Origin: Bog-756 sp963839925
Lineage (GTDB): Bacteria > Actinomycetota > Acidimicrobiia > Acidimicrobiales > RAAP-2
DNA length: 64,000 nt
Direction of reading: 5' to 3'
NCBI GenBank assembly: GCA_963839925.1
Contig: CAWIWV010000001.1
Location: 1,860,001-1,924,000 of the forward strand
The first letter of the stretch is position 1, and every line of letters begins with the position of its first letter. The translations under genes and the position numbers were made by a program. Positions 1-8,122 of this stretch are shown piece after piece. The notes beneath the pieces were generated by a model that ran no database searches, was not told the DNA's origin, and saw only the letters and a program-made list of their open reading frames with translations.

Positions 1-797
1 GAACCTCGACCCACCGCGTTGCGCTCGTGGTAGAGGAGGCGAGACGCGACCGTCCATCCGTCGTTCACCCGTCCGATCACGTCAGCCGCCGGAATCGCGA
101 CGTCGTCGAAGAACTCCTGACAGAACTCGGCCACCCCGTTGGCCATCGCGATCTTCTGCACCTCGATCCCCGGCTGGTGGATCTTGAGGATGAACATGGT
201 GAGGCCCTGGTGTTTCGGGACATGGGAGTCGGTGCGGGCCAGGCACATCGCGTAGTCGCACTTGTACGCCCCGGTGCTCCAGATCTTCGATCCGTTGAGC
301 ACGAACACATCGCCGTCCCGAGTGGCCTGGGTGACAAGGCCGGCCAGGTCCGATCCCCCACTCGGCTCGGAGAGGAACTGCACCCAAAGCTCGTCGCCCC
401 GGAGAACGGCCGGAATGTGCCGCTGCTTCTGCTCCTCGGTCCCGAAGTCGAGCAGGGTCGGCGTGAGGATCGAGAGGGTCGGGACGTTGAACATGACCGG
501 CATCTGGTACGGAAGTGATTCCTGGGTGAACGCGCGCTGGTGCGCCCGGGTCAGTCCCTGGCCGCCGTACTCGGTCGGATAGCAGATGCCGGCGAACCCC
601 CCGTCGAACAGCTTCCGCTGCAGCCCGCGGGAGTGCTCGGAGGTCTCGTCCGCCAGGAAGAGCTCCTGATTGTTGGTACCCGGGGGCAGCAGAGGCATGT
701 TGGCTGCGAGCCATTCGCGAGCTCGAAGGCGGAACGCGTTGAGCTCCTCCTCGGAGACCTCGGCGTCCATGATCGGATCCTCGACGGTGTCTTCCAC
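1..797 (-). CDS. acyl-CoA dehydrogenase, C-terminus beyond window edge
   Basis: Flavoprotein that alpha,beta-dehydrogenates an acyl-CoA. The 265 codons visible read as the N-terminal helical and middle beta domains of the family: YPTEYGGQG early on, then the FAD/substrate segment LSEPSGGSDLAG and NGSKIWSTGA, then a conserved HERNAVGR helix at the window edge. The GTG at 797 lies 13 bases after the stop of the next acyl-CoA dehydrogenase; an ATG at 770 preceded by GAGG is an alternative start. The adjacency of two different acyl-CoA dehydrogenase genes recalls heteromeric FadE pairs that act on steroid side chains in mycobacteria, but the substrate is not visible here. The C-terminal catalytic region lies outside the window. 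Confidence 0.9.
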   Translation of the reverse strand, partial: MEDTVEDPIMDAEVSEEELNAFRLRAREWLAANMPLLPPGTNNQELFLADETSEHSRGLQRKLFDGGFAGICYPTEYGGQGLTRAHQRAFTQESLPYQMPVMFNVPTLSILTPTLLDFGTEEQKQRHIPAVLRGDELWVQFLSEPSGGSDLAGLVTQATRDGDVFVLNGSKIWSTGAYKCDYAMCLARTDSHVPKHQGLTMFILKIHQPGIEVQKIAMANGVAEFCQEFFDDVAIPAADVIGRVNDGWTVASRLLYHERNAVGRG

Positions 798-810
798 TCT
801 CCTGCTCCCC

Positions 811-1944
811 TCAGATCCCCATCGCCGTGGCCACCCGTTCGCGGTGGTCCTGTGGCGTGCCGAACTGGGTCCGGTCCTGGACGACCCGCCGGGTGTAGAG
901 GTGAAGGTCGTGGTCCCAGGTGACCCCGATCCCGCCGTGCAACTGCACGCACTCCGACAGCATGAACGGGGCGCGATCGCCGATGTAGGACTTGGCGACG
1001 CTGACCAGCTCTGCGACGTGCTCCGACCCAGAGTCCACCGCCCGGGCCGCCGCGTCCGCACTCGCAGCAGATGCCTCGAGCCAGGTCTTCATGTCGGCGA
1101 ATCGGTGCTTCAGCGCTTGATAGGACGCCAGCGGGCGACCGAACGAGTAGCGGTCCTGTGCGTACTCGATGGTGAACTCGAGCGCCCGGTCCACCGCGCC
1201 GACCATCTCCGCGCACTGGAGTGCCACCGCGTCCTGGAGCTGACGTTCGACGTCGTCTCCCGCCGATCCCGGCTCGCCGAGCACCATATCGGCGCTGACC
1301 TCGACCCGGTCGAACCCGACGGTGGCGAAGCGACGCACCAGATCGAGACTCTCGGCGCGGGTCGCGGTCATCCCCGGCATGTCTGCGGGGACGAGCACTT
1401 GGACCACCTCTCCCGGCGCTCCGTCCCTCCGTGCTGTCACCAGTAGCAGATCGGCTTCGCCCGCCGCTTCGACCGGCACCGTCGTTCCGTCGAGGATGAA
1501 CCCGTCACCGTCGGCGGTCGCCCGCACCCCACCGACCGGTACCGGGCCGCCCGGAACGCCATGCGGGCACCAGGTGGCGACCGACGCTCCACTGAGCAGG
1601 CCGGCCAGACGCTCGAGTTGGGCGGGCGTGCCGGCCCTCGAGATCGCGGCGGCGACCACGTTGGTGGGAATCAGCGGTCCCGGGGAGACAAGCCGTCCGA
1701 CCTCTTCGGCGACCAGCTGCAGGTCGGCGAGCGGATAGCCCGAGATGCAACCACCCCCGTGCTCTTCGGCGACGAGCATCGAAGTCCAGCCGAGCTCCGC
1801 GCCCCGCCGCCACCAGTCGCGGTCGAATCCCGCCGGCTCGGCTTCTGCGAGACGACGAACCTCATTGAGCGGACACGTCGCCTCGAGGAATTTTGCGGTC
1901 GTCTCGCGGAACAACCGTTGGTCATCGGATAAGTCGAACTGCAC
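811..1944 (-). CDS. acyl-CoA dehydrogenase
   Basis: 377-aa member of the acyl-CoA dehydrogenase family, full length for the family. Starts MQFDLSDDQRLFRETTAKFL and ends with the C-terminal helical-domain signature YSFGRPLASYQALKHRFADM and LHGGIGVTWDHDLHLYTRR. The middle domain is less conserved: no LSEPxAGSD segment is seen, as is common in the partner subunit of two-gene FadE enzymes. It precedes the other dehydrogenase (start 797) by 13 bases, so both are probably co-expressed and may form a heteromer (inference). GTG start. A P450 lies 43 bases upstream on the same strand, consistent with a lipid or sterol oxidation cluster. Confidence 0.9.
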   Translation of the reverse strand: MQFDLSDDQRLFRETTAKFLEATCPLNEVRRLAEAEPAGFDRDWWRRGAELGWTSMLVAEEHGGGCISGYPLADLQLVAEEVGRLVSPGPLIPTNVVAAAISRAGTPAQLERLAGLLSGASVATWCPHGVPGGPVPVGGVRATADGDGFILDGTTVPVEAAGEADLLLVTARRDGAPGEVVQVLVPADMPGMTATRAESLDLVRRFATVGFDRVEVSADMVLGEPGSAGDDVERQLQDAVALQCAEMVGAVDRALEFTIEYAQDRYSFGRPLASYQALKHRFADMKTWLEASAASADAAARAVDSGSEHVAELVSVAKSYIGDRAPFMLSECVQLHGGIGVTWDHDLHLYTRRVVQDRTQFGTPQDHRERVATAMGI

Positions 1945-1987
1945 CCCAGCGCCTCCGGCGATCTACGCGGTCGGGGACTCCCGACCG

Positions 1988-3160
1988 TTATGAGTGGCCG
2001 TTGAAGAGTAACGGCAACTCGTCGATCTGACGCAATCCCATCATGTAGACGAGGTTGGTGTCCGGCGCGATCGAGTAGTCGGGGATGCGACGGTGCCACT
2101 CGCGCAGGGCGACTCGAAGCTCGAGCCTGGCCAGGTTGGAGCCGAGGCAGCGGTGGACGCCGCCGCCGAACGCGAGGTGCCGATTCTCAGTCCGGGCCAG
2201 GTCCACGTGGTCTGCCCCAGGGGTCGCCTCTTCGTCGGTGTTGGCCGATCCGATCACCACCGAGATGCTCTCCCCCTTGTGGATCGGACAACCCTCGAGC
2301 TCCATGTCGCGGGTGGCCACGCGGGCGACGGTGGTGACCGGAGTTTCCCACCGCAGGAGCTCCTCGACGGCCGAAGGGATGATCGCGGGATCGTCGACGA
2401 TCTGACGCCGCTCCTCGGGATGCTGAGCGAGACGGGCCATGAAGCACTCCAGCGAGTCGGTGACCGTGTCGAGCCCAGCGAGGATGAACAGGAAGCAGAT
2501 GCCGAGGATCTCCTCTTCGGTCAAACGGTCATCGCCGACCTCGGCCTCGAGGAACATGCTCAGAAGGTCCTCCCGCGGGTTCTTCTTGCGGTCCTTCAGC
2601 GCCTCGGCGAAGTAGTCCTCGATCCGGCGGGCGGAGACCTTCTGGCTCTCTTTGATCTCGTCGAGGTCGTTGCCGGTCGGGCGGAGGATCCCGTCCTTCA
2701 TGGCGAGGAACGAGTCCAGCTCGGAGAGCGGCAGGCCGACCAGGGCGAGGAACACCGAGGAGGGAAGGGGGACCGCGAAGTCGGCAGCGAACTCACACTT
2801 TCCGGAGTCGATGAAGCCGTCGATCAACTCGTTGACCATGCGGGTGATCTGCGGCTCGAGGACGTTCATCTTCCTCGGCGCGAACAGCGGGTCGAGAAGG
2901 CGTCGGTACTTGCGGTGGTCCGGTGGGTCCACCTGGAGCGGGATCAGGGGCACCGACTGGCCGAGGTCGACTGCCTCCATGCCGGAGGAGAACTCCTCGG
3001 GATGGGTCAGCGCGTACTCGACGGCACTGCGGCGCACCACGTTCGGACCGAAGGTGCCGGACACCACCGCACCCGCTGCCCGAGCCTCGCGGTAGAAAGG
3101 CTGCGGATTGGCGGCCACCGCTTCATCCATGAACCCCTCGGCGATGTCGTCGTATGCCAT
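1988..3160 (-). CDS. cytochrome P450
   Basis: Soluble bacterial P450 of 390 residues, a normal length for the class. Seen motifs: I-helix oxygen-activation segment AGLDTVTDS (about 228-236), K-helix ExxR in VEELLRWETP (about 265-274) and the haem-binding loop FGGGVHRCLG (331-340) with the thiolate ligand at Cys338. It should hydroxylate a hydrophobic substrate with electrons from a separate ferredoxin; no ferredoxin gene is adjacent. ATG 3160 was chosen over an upstream GTG-frame extension because the family begins near MAYDDIAEGF and a G-rich ribosome site precedes it. The 17-bp tandem repeats at 3267-3356 lie about 107 bases upstream and may be its operator. With the flanking acyl-CoA enzymes this suggests terpenoid or sterol breakdown (inference). 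Confidence 0.92.
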   Translation of the reverse strand: MAYDDIAEGFMDEAVAANPQPFYREARAAGAVVSGTFGPNVVRRSAVEYALTHPEEFSSGMEAVDLGQSVPLIPLQVDPPDHRKYRRLLDPLFAPRKMNVLEPQITRMVNELIDGFIDSGKCEFAADFAVPLPSSVFLALVGLPLSELDSFLAMKDGILRPTGNDLDEIKESQKVSARRIEDYFAEALKDRKKNPREDLLSMFLEAEVGDDRLTEEEILGICFLFILAGLDTVTDSLECFMARLAQHPEERRQIVDDPAIIPSAVEELLRWETPVTTVARVATRDMELEGCPIHKGESISVVIGSANTDEEATPGADHVDLARTENRHLAFGGGVHRCLGSNLARLELRVALREWHRRIPDYSIAPDTNLVYMMGLRQIDELPLLFNGHS

Positions 3161-3266
3161 GCCTAACCCCCGCGAGTTCGGTCCCACCGGCGCCGGCTGG
3201 TCGGGTCGCCTGGGTGAGAATTGCCTTTTCAGCAGGTTAACCCACACCCGGGGTGGCGTCGCACAG

Positions 3267-3356
3267 CACTGTTTCGTTCACTGCACTGTTTCGTTCACTG
3301 CACTGTTTCGTTCACTGCACTGTTTCGTTCACTGCACTGTTTCGTTCACTGCACTG
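3267..3356. repeat. five perfect 17-bp tandem repeats
   Basis: The unit CACTGTTTCGTTCACTG occurs five times head to tail (3267, 3284, 3301, 3318, 3335) with a partial sixth CACTG at 3352-3356. There is no divergence between units. The array lies between the P450 start and the enoyl-CoA hydratase gene, and the last unit covers the hydratase stop codon, so the last hydratase codons and stop are repeat-derived. 17 is not a multiple of three, so the array is not coding. It could be a multi-site operator for the P450 or a simple expanding minisatellite. Confidence 0.97.
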
Positions 3357-4146
3357 CGCGGAAGTCCGGGCTCCTCTTCTCGGCGAAGGCGGCCATGCCC
3401 TCGGCCATCTCGGCGGAGACCGCTGCCATGGCCTGGGCCTGGGCTTCTCGATCGAGCGACTGGACGAGGCCGCTCTCGAACGTGGCGTTGAGCAGCTGCT
3501 TGGAAAGGCCCATCGAACGGATCGGACCGGCCGCCAGACGTGCGGCGAGTGCGACCGCCTCCCCCTCGAGTTCCTCGGCCGAGGCGAGGCATCGGTAGGC
3601 GAGGCCGAGCGAGACCGCCTCGTCGCCCTTGGCTCCATCGCCGAGCAACACCATCGCCTTCGCCCGGGGCAGTCCGACCAGCCGGGGCAGCAGGTAGGCG
3701 CCACCGGCATCGACGACCAGTCCCCAGCGCGCGAAGGACCAGACGAAACGGGTCTGCTCGTGCACGAGGACGAAGTCACAGGCCAACGCCAGGTGCGCCC
3801 CGGGACCGACCGCGGTCCCGTTGACCGCGGCCACCGTCGGCTTGTCGAGCTCCCAGAGCTCACGGATGAACGCCTGGACACCGTTGCGCAACGTCTCGCT
3901 GGTGTTGCGGGGATTGAACCCCGCGCTCCCGGCTCCTGCGACGGTCGACTCGCGCAGGTCCATGCCCGAACAGAACGCGTCACCGACGCCGGTGATCAGC
4001 AGTGCTCGCACAGCAGGATCGGCGCGCGCCTCGCGCACCCGATCGACGATGTCGTCGCGCATCGCGGGAGTCAGGGCGTTCTTCGCCTCGGGGCGATCGA
4101 GGACCAGGCGGGCGACACTGTCTTCACCGACGTCGTAACGGATCAT
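3346..4146 (-). CDS. enoyl-CoA hydratase/isomerase family protein
   Basis: Crotonase-fold enzyme of 266 aa, usual family length. Begins MIRYDVGEDSVARLVLDRPE with the typical EAKNALTPAM segment; oxyanion-hole regions are seen as GVGDAFCSGMDLRE and VNGTAVGPGAHLALACD. In the second site one expected acidic residue position reads within FVWSFARWGLVVDAGGAYLLPRLVG, so the exact reaction (hydration, isomerisation or other) is uncertain. ATG 4146 is preferred to a TTG six bases upstream because GGTAGG sits eight bases before it. Its stop codon overlaps the fifth 17-bp repeat, which suggests the repeat array grew into the gene end. Same strand as the P450 and dehydrogenases, so probably part of the same acyl-CoA degradation cluster. 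Confidence 0.9.
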   Translation of the reverse strand: MIRYDVGEDSVARLVLDRPEAKNALTPAMRDDIVDRVREARADPAVRALLITGVGDAFCSGMDLRESTVAGAGSAGFNPRNTSETLRNGVQAFIRELWELDKPTVAAVNGTAVGPGAHLALACDFVLVHEQTRFVWSFARWGLVVDAGGAYLLPRLVGLPRAKAMVLLGDGAKGDEAVSLGLAYRCLASAEELEGEAVALAARLAAGPIRSMGLSKQLLNATFESGLVQSLDREAQAQAMAAVSAEMAEGMAAFAEKRSPDFRAVQ

Positions 4147-4205
4147 TCGCAAAACCTACCAACGACCACAGGTTCGGCCGCCGCCCCGAGGGCCGAGCCA
4201 CCTGT

Positions 4206-5531
4206 TCAGAATCCCGACGCCTCGACAAACTGGCGGCTCCGTTCTGCATAGCCACCCTCGCCGTCGGGGGTCGGAGCCGCCGGGGAGAAGATGACCACTC
4301 CACCGGCCGGCGTGACCGACGTCGCGATCCTGACCGCCTCTTCGATGTCGGCCGCGACGTTCGCGGTGCCCACCAGCGCTCCGAGCAGTCGATCGGGAAC
4401 CGGCGGGAGCACCACGACCCGCGGGACCGGCCGCCGCGTGGCGATCGCCTCGGCCAGATCCGACGGGTCGACCCCACGGTCGGCACCCCCCAAGATGACG
4501 GTCAACTCGCGGCCGGGGAACGCGTCGAGGGAGGCAACGGTGGCGAACGGATTGGAGGCCAGCGCGTCGTCGACGAAGGTGATCCCGTCTCGTTCACCGA
4601 TCCGATTGCAGCGAGAGGGAAGACCTGCGAAGCCTTCGGCGCCGGCACGTATCGCATCGATCGACGGACACGCACCGTCCAAGAGCAGCACACCGGTGAT
4701 CGCGCCACACAGATTCCAGAGGTTGTGCATCCCCGGAACCTGCAGCACCGGCAGTTCGCCGAGTGGCGCGCCGTCGACCACCAGCAACCCGGAATCGGTC
4801 GCGTGCACCCGGCCGGAGGGGCCGAACAGGATCCGATCGCCTCGATGGGCGGTCCGGCGCACTGCCTCGTCGCTCGCCGCGTTGACCGCGAGTGCGCCGG
4901 GAGGGCCGGCGTCGATGAGTCGGAGCTTGTCCCGGTAGTAGGCCTCGGTTCCACCATGCCAGTCGAGATGGTCCGGCGCCAGGCTGGTCAGGACACAGAC
5001 ACCTGGTGTGACCGTCACGTCCACCGCTTGATAGGAGGACACCTCCACCACGTAGGCGTCGGCCGGCGCGCGCCGGTACATGTCGGTGACCGGCACGCCG
5101 ATGTTTCCGATGAGGGCGACCTCGCGACCCGTCTCACGCAAGATCGCGGCGGCCAAGGCAGCGGTGGTGCTCTTTCCTTTGGTACCGGTGATCGCCAACA
5201 CCGGCGCGGCGACGAAGTCCTCCAGCCAGATGGCCATCGGGGTGGTCACGTTCACCCCGGCGCGTTCGGCCGCGACAAGCTCGGGGCGGTAGCGGCTCAC
5301 CCCCGGGGCCCGAACCACGACGTCGAGATCTCGCAAGACTTCCTCGTCGGGCCGGACCACCGACCGGGTGTTGCCGGTGGCTGCCTCGAAGCGTGCGCTC
5401 GCCCGCTCGGGCAGGTCATCGATGAGGATCGGCTCTGCACCCCGTTCGGTGAGCAACTCGGCCATCGCGATGCCCTCCACCCCGATCCCCCAAAGGCCGA
5501 CCCGTGAGGCACAGACCTCCGCGAGGGTCAC
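4206..5531 (-). CDS. murD2: MurD2-type UDP-MurNAc-L-Ala--L-glutamate ligase
   Basis: Mur ligase of 441 aa acting in the cytoplasm on UDP-N-acetylmuramoyl-L-alanine. Seen: N-terminal Rossmann-like domain starting VGLWGIGVEG, ATP P-loop ITGTKGKSTT (about 114-123), GNIGVP, VVEVSSYQ and LAPDHLDWHGG, all in MurD order. In the alternative pathway known from Xanthomonas, MurD2 adds L-glutamate and MurL then epimerises it. The gene starts with GTG 5531, overlapping the murL stop by four bases (GTGA), so the pair is translationally coupled. This pairing, rather than motifs of MurD itself, is what argues for MurD2 instead of ordinary D-glutamate-adding MurD. There is no division or cell wall cluster around it, another difference from canonical murD. 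Confidence 0.85.
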   Translation of the reverse strand: MTLAEVCASRVGLWGIGVEGIAMAELLTERGAEPILIDDLPERASARFEAATGNTRSVVRPDEEVLRDLDVVVRAPGVSRYRPELVAAERAGVNVTTPMAIWLEDFVAAPVLAITGTKGKSTTAALAAAILRETGREVALIGNIGVPVTDMYRRAPADAYVVEVSSYQAVDVTVTPGVCVLTSLAPDHLDWHGGTEAYYRDKLRLIDAGPPGALAVNAASDEAVRRTAHRGDRILFGPSGRVHATDSGLLVVDGAPLGELPVLQVPGMHNLWNLCGAITGVLLLDGACPSIDAIRAGAEGFAGLPSRCNRIGERDGITFVDDALASNPFATVASLDAFPGRELTVILGGADRGVDPSDLAEAIATRRPVPRVVVLPPVPDRLLGALVGTANVAADIEEAVRIATSVTPAGGVVIFSPAAPTPDGEGGYAERSRQFVEASGF

Positions 5532-6893
5532 GTCACCTCCGCCATCATCGCCTCGACGCGGGCCGCCACCACCGGGTCAGGAAAAGCGAACTCGGGTTGG
5601 GAACGCAGCAGGGCGGTGACCTCCGCGTCCGAGACCATCCTCCGTGCCTCGTCGGCCAGAGCGCTGACCACCGCCGAGTCCTGCCAGCGAGGCAGCTCGG
5701 AGAGCATCCTCAGCGCTGCCGCCGACTCGCGCCGCTCGCCGACACACTCGAACGGCTTCCCCTCGTCGCTCATCAGCGCGGCGAACCCGGTGAGCTGCGA
5801 TCGGTCGTCGAGCAGGTCACGGCCGATGATCGCGTCGAGCGCATCCACCTCGAGGAACGGCGCCAGCATCAGCGTCACGAACCGGCATTTCGGGCACTCG
5901 CCGCACCAGCTCTCCTTCTCGTCGGCACCCCGGCGGAAGATCCGATTGCAGCTGCAGAAATCCGCGTGGTAGTCGGTGAGCCTCGCGAACGCACGGGCGA
6001 TGGCCAGCTCCGAATACGGGCGCAGACCGGAGCCGTAGGTGAGGTCGGGATCGATGGACCCGGCGATCAGATCGCGGGTCGCCAGCTCGAAGTCGAGACT
6101 CTTCGAGTATTGGTGGTTCACCGGCACACCATCGACGATCACCGTCTCCTCGCTGGCCGATCGCTCCACCGCCATGGCAATCGTGTCGTAGCCATACAGG
6201 AAGCTCCCGACGACGGCGATCAGCGAGATGATCGCGGTGATCGGGACGTGCCCGTTCAACGCTCCCGACCGGTTGAGCTCGTCCAGATGCGGGGAGAGCT
6301 GCCGGCGCACCACCACCAACTCGAGACCGGCCTTGCTCGCCAACTCGATGACCCGGGGGTGGGGGTTGACGGCGAAGAGCAAGGGGTGGAGCTCCCGCAG
6401 CGCCTCGATGAGCACCATCGAGTCCTTGCCGCCCCCGATCGGCACCACAATCCCTCCCGGCCGATCGAAGGAACCCCGGGTGGCGACAGGGTCCGATCCC
6501 CCGCCGTCGGATCGGATGAGGACGGGTCGGGGCACCTCCATGCGGTTGGTCACCGCGAACTCCCGCAGCCCGTCGTCGTAGAGGTGGTGGTGGTACTCGA
6601 GCTCCTCCGCGCTCGAGCGCAGCTCCTTCCACCGAGACGACACGGGGCGCGGCGGCCTTGTAATAGCTGGTACCGGCCGCGACATGCAGGTGAAGCAAGG
6701 CGCGCTCCAGACCCGGCGGCAGCTCCGTCACATGGAGCGGCGCGGGTGTCTCGAAGGTGACCGTCTCGACGAAGACGTGCTCGTCGTCGAACGCATAGCG
6801 GAGGGTGACCGTCCGGGACTCCATCTCGAAGGATCGATCGACCACCCGAAAGACGCCAACGGACGCCGGATCGAACCGGTCGGGGTCGTTCAT
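5528..6893 (-). CDS. murL: MurL, UDP-MurNAc-L-Ala-L-Glu epimerase (one frame break)
   Basis: Epimerises the terminal L-Glu of UDP-MurNAc-L-Ala-L-Glu to D-Glu. The N-terminal part (from ATG 6893) reads FRVVDRSFEMESRTVTLRYA and GTSYYKAAAP; the rest, in the next frame, reads EYHHHLYDDGLREFAVTN, then the ATP-binding loop VPIGGGKDSMV and a Cys-rich segment CSCNRIF...WCGECPKCRF typical of the family. The two parts join at about 6605-6612. Restoring one CG dinucleotide in the alternating tract there gives a continuous LERAEELEYHHHLY. So either a lesion or a sequence error separates two otherwise intact halves. Full length would be about 455 aa, as in known MurL. Downstream murD2 overlaps by GTGA. 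Confidence 0.85.
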
Positions 6894-6925
6894 CGCGCCG
6901 ACAGCGTAGTGGCGGTCCGGTCCGT

Positions 6926-7405
6926 TTACGACGAACGGCCCCCCACCGCAGACCTGGAGATCCTTTCGACGATGGTGAGCGTCGACCCTGTAGACCCGAG
7001 CACCCAGACCTCCCCTTTCTGGAGTTTCAAGGAGCTGCGACTGGACTTGGATCCGTCAGGAACAAGAAACTCGAGCATCTCGGTTGCGACGTCCCCATGG
7101 GTGCAGAGCACCGCGGACTCCCCTGCCATCCTCCGCAGGAGCGAGACGGCGGCTTGCCCGTTGCCTTCGGCGAGCTCGTCGATCGACTCCACCGGCACGT
7201 CGAGCTCCTCGGCGAGAGGCCGGACCGTCTGGAAGCAGCGCACGAAAGGGCTGCTCAGGATCCTCTTGGGACGGAACGGAACAAGAACCGGTACCAGGTC
7301 ATTCGCTCTGGCCCGACCCCGAGCCGAGAGCGGGCGAAGGCGGTCGTCGCCGTCGTAGGAGCCCCGCCGTCCCGCGGGGGCGTGACGTACCACCAGGAGC
7401 GCCAT
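6926..7405 (-). CDS. histidine phosphatase family protein (SixA-like)
   Basis: 159-aa phosphoglycerate-mutase-fold phosphatase. The catalytic RHG-type motif appears as VVRHAPAG near residue 5, followed by RPLSARGRARA and ILSSPFVRCFQT, and the second catalytic His in CTHGD (about residue 106). This short architecture resembles SixA or RNase H-associated phosphohistidine phosphatases that use small or protein phosphoesters. It lies 32 bases upstream of murL on the same strand and may be transcribed with murL-murD2, but no functional tie to peptidoglycan is shown. ATG start at 7405; the upstream Gly-rich membrane protein ends at 7443. Confidence 0.85.
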   Translation of the reverse strand: MALLVVRHAPAGRRGSYDGDDRLRPLSARGRARANDLVPVLVPFRPKRILSSPFVRCFQTVRPLAEELDVPVESIDELAEGNGQAAVSLLRRMAGESAVLCTHGDVATEMLEFLVPDGSKSSRSSLKLQKGEVWVLGSTGSTLTIVERISRSAVGGRSS

Positions 7406-7442
7406 GACACGATGCTGCCATGGCGGGCAGGCGGATGGGGTG

Positions 7443-8105
7443 TTAGCCGCCTGCCGATTCGGCTGCCGCTCTGGAGAAACCGCCGAATCCTCCCGAGCCT
7501 CCGCCCCCGAATCCTCCGAAGGTACTGGTCACACCGGCCGCAGTCGCCGACACCGTCGATGCCGCCACCGAGCCGTTCGCGGACTTGCTTCCCTGCACGG
7601 TGACCGTGTCTCCCGGCTTGAGCGCGGAGAGGCTCGACTTGGCATTCCGGTTGATGGTCGTGCTCGATCCGATCTTCACCTCGACAAGGCTTCCGCTGGA
7701 GGTGGTCACGTAGAGGGTGTCTCCGATGACGTCGGTGACCGTCCCGGCGGTCAGGTTCGACGCCGCTGCGGCGGCAGCCCCGCCGAACGAGCCGGTTCCA
7801 CCGGCACCTCGCCGGAACGATCCGAACAGCGAGGACGCCGACGTGGAGGACGAGTGGTGCCGTTGCATGTAGGCGCCGCCCCAGATCCCTGCCGCGGCAA
7901 CGACCAGGACGAGCAGGGCCGCAACCGGCCAGGTCACCCGGAAGCCCTTCTTCGGGCCGTGCGCCGGCCACTCGTCCACTTCGTCGGGGAAGAGGGTGTC
8001 CAGCTCGGTCGAAGCGACGACCGGAACCGAAGCGGTGTCGTTGATACGCACTTGTTCGGTCGGGGGGCCATCGGTGACGGCGTCTCCGATCTCGGATTCA
8101 GGCAT
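7443..8105 (-). CDS. membrane-anchored DUF5666-like protein with Gly-rich tail
   Basis: About 220 aa. An acidic cytoplasmic N-terminus is followed by one membrane segment (TWPVAALLVLVVAAAGIWGG), a Ser-rich spacer, and an external domain containing GTVTDVIGDTLYVTTSSGS...VEVKIGSSTTINR...LKPGDTVTVQG, which matches the small beta-barrel pattern annotated DUF5666. The C-terminus is a glycine/phenylalanine tract (FGGFGGGGSGGFGGFS). ATG 8105 is used; a GTG at 8126 would overlap the permease stop by GTGA and is equally possible. It is the last of five same-strand genes (lipoprotein, adaptor, ATPase, permease, this one) and probably works in that envelope complex. The biochemical role is unknown. Confidence 0.75.
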   Translation of the reverse strand: MPESEIGDAVTDGPPTEQVRINDTASVPVVASTELDTLFPDEVDEWPAHGPKKGFRVTWPVAALLVLVVAAAGIWGGAYMQRHHSSSTSASSLFGSFRRGAGGTGSFGGAAAAAASNLTAGTVTDVIGDTLYVTTSSGSLVEVKIGSSTTINRNAKSSLSALKPGDTVTVQGSKSANGSVAASTVSATAAGVTSTFGGFGGGGSGGFGGFSRAAAESAGG

Positions 8106-8122
8106 GGCGGTCCGTCCCTCTC

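Noticed and set aside
3267..3356. CRISPR array
   Set aside because: Units are 17 bp and contiguous, with no spacers and no cas genes.
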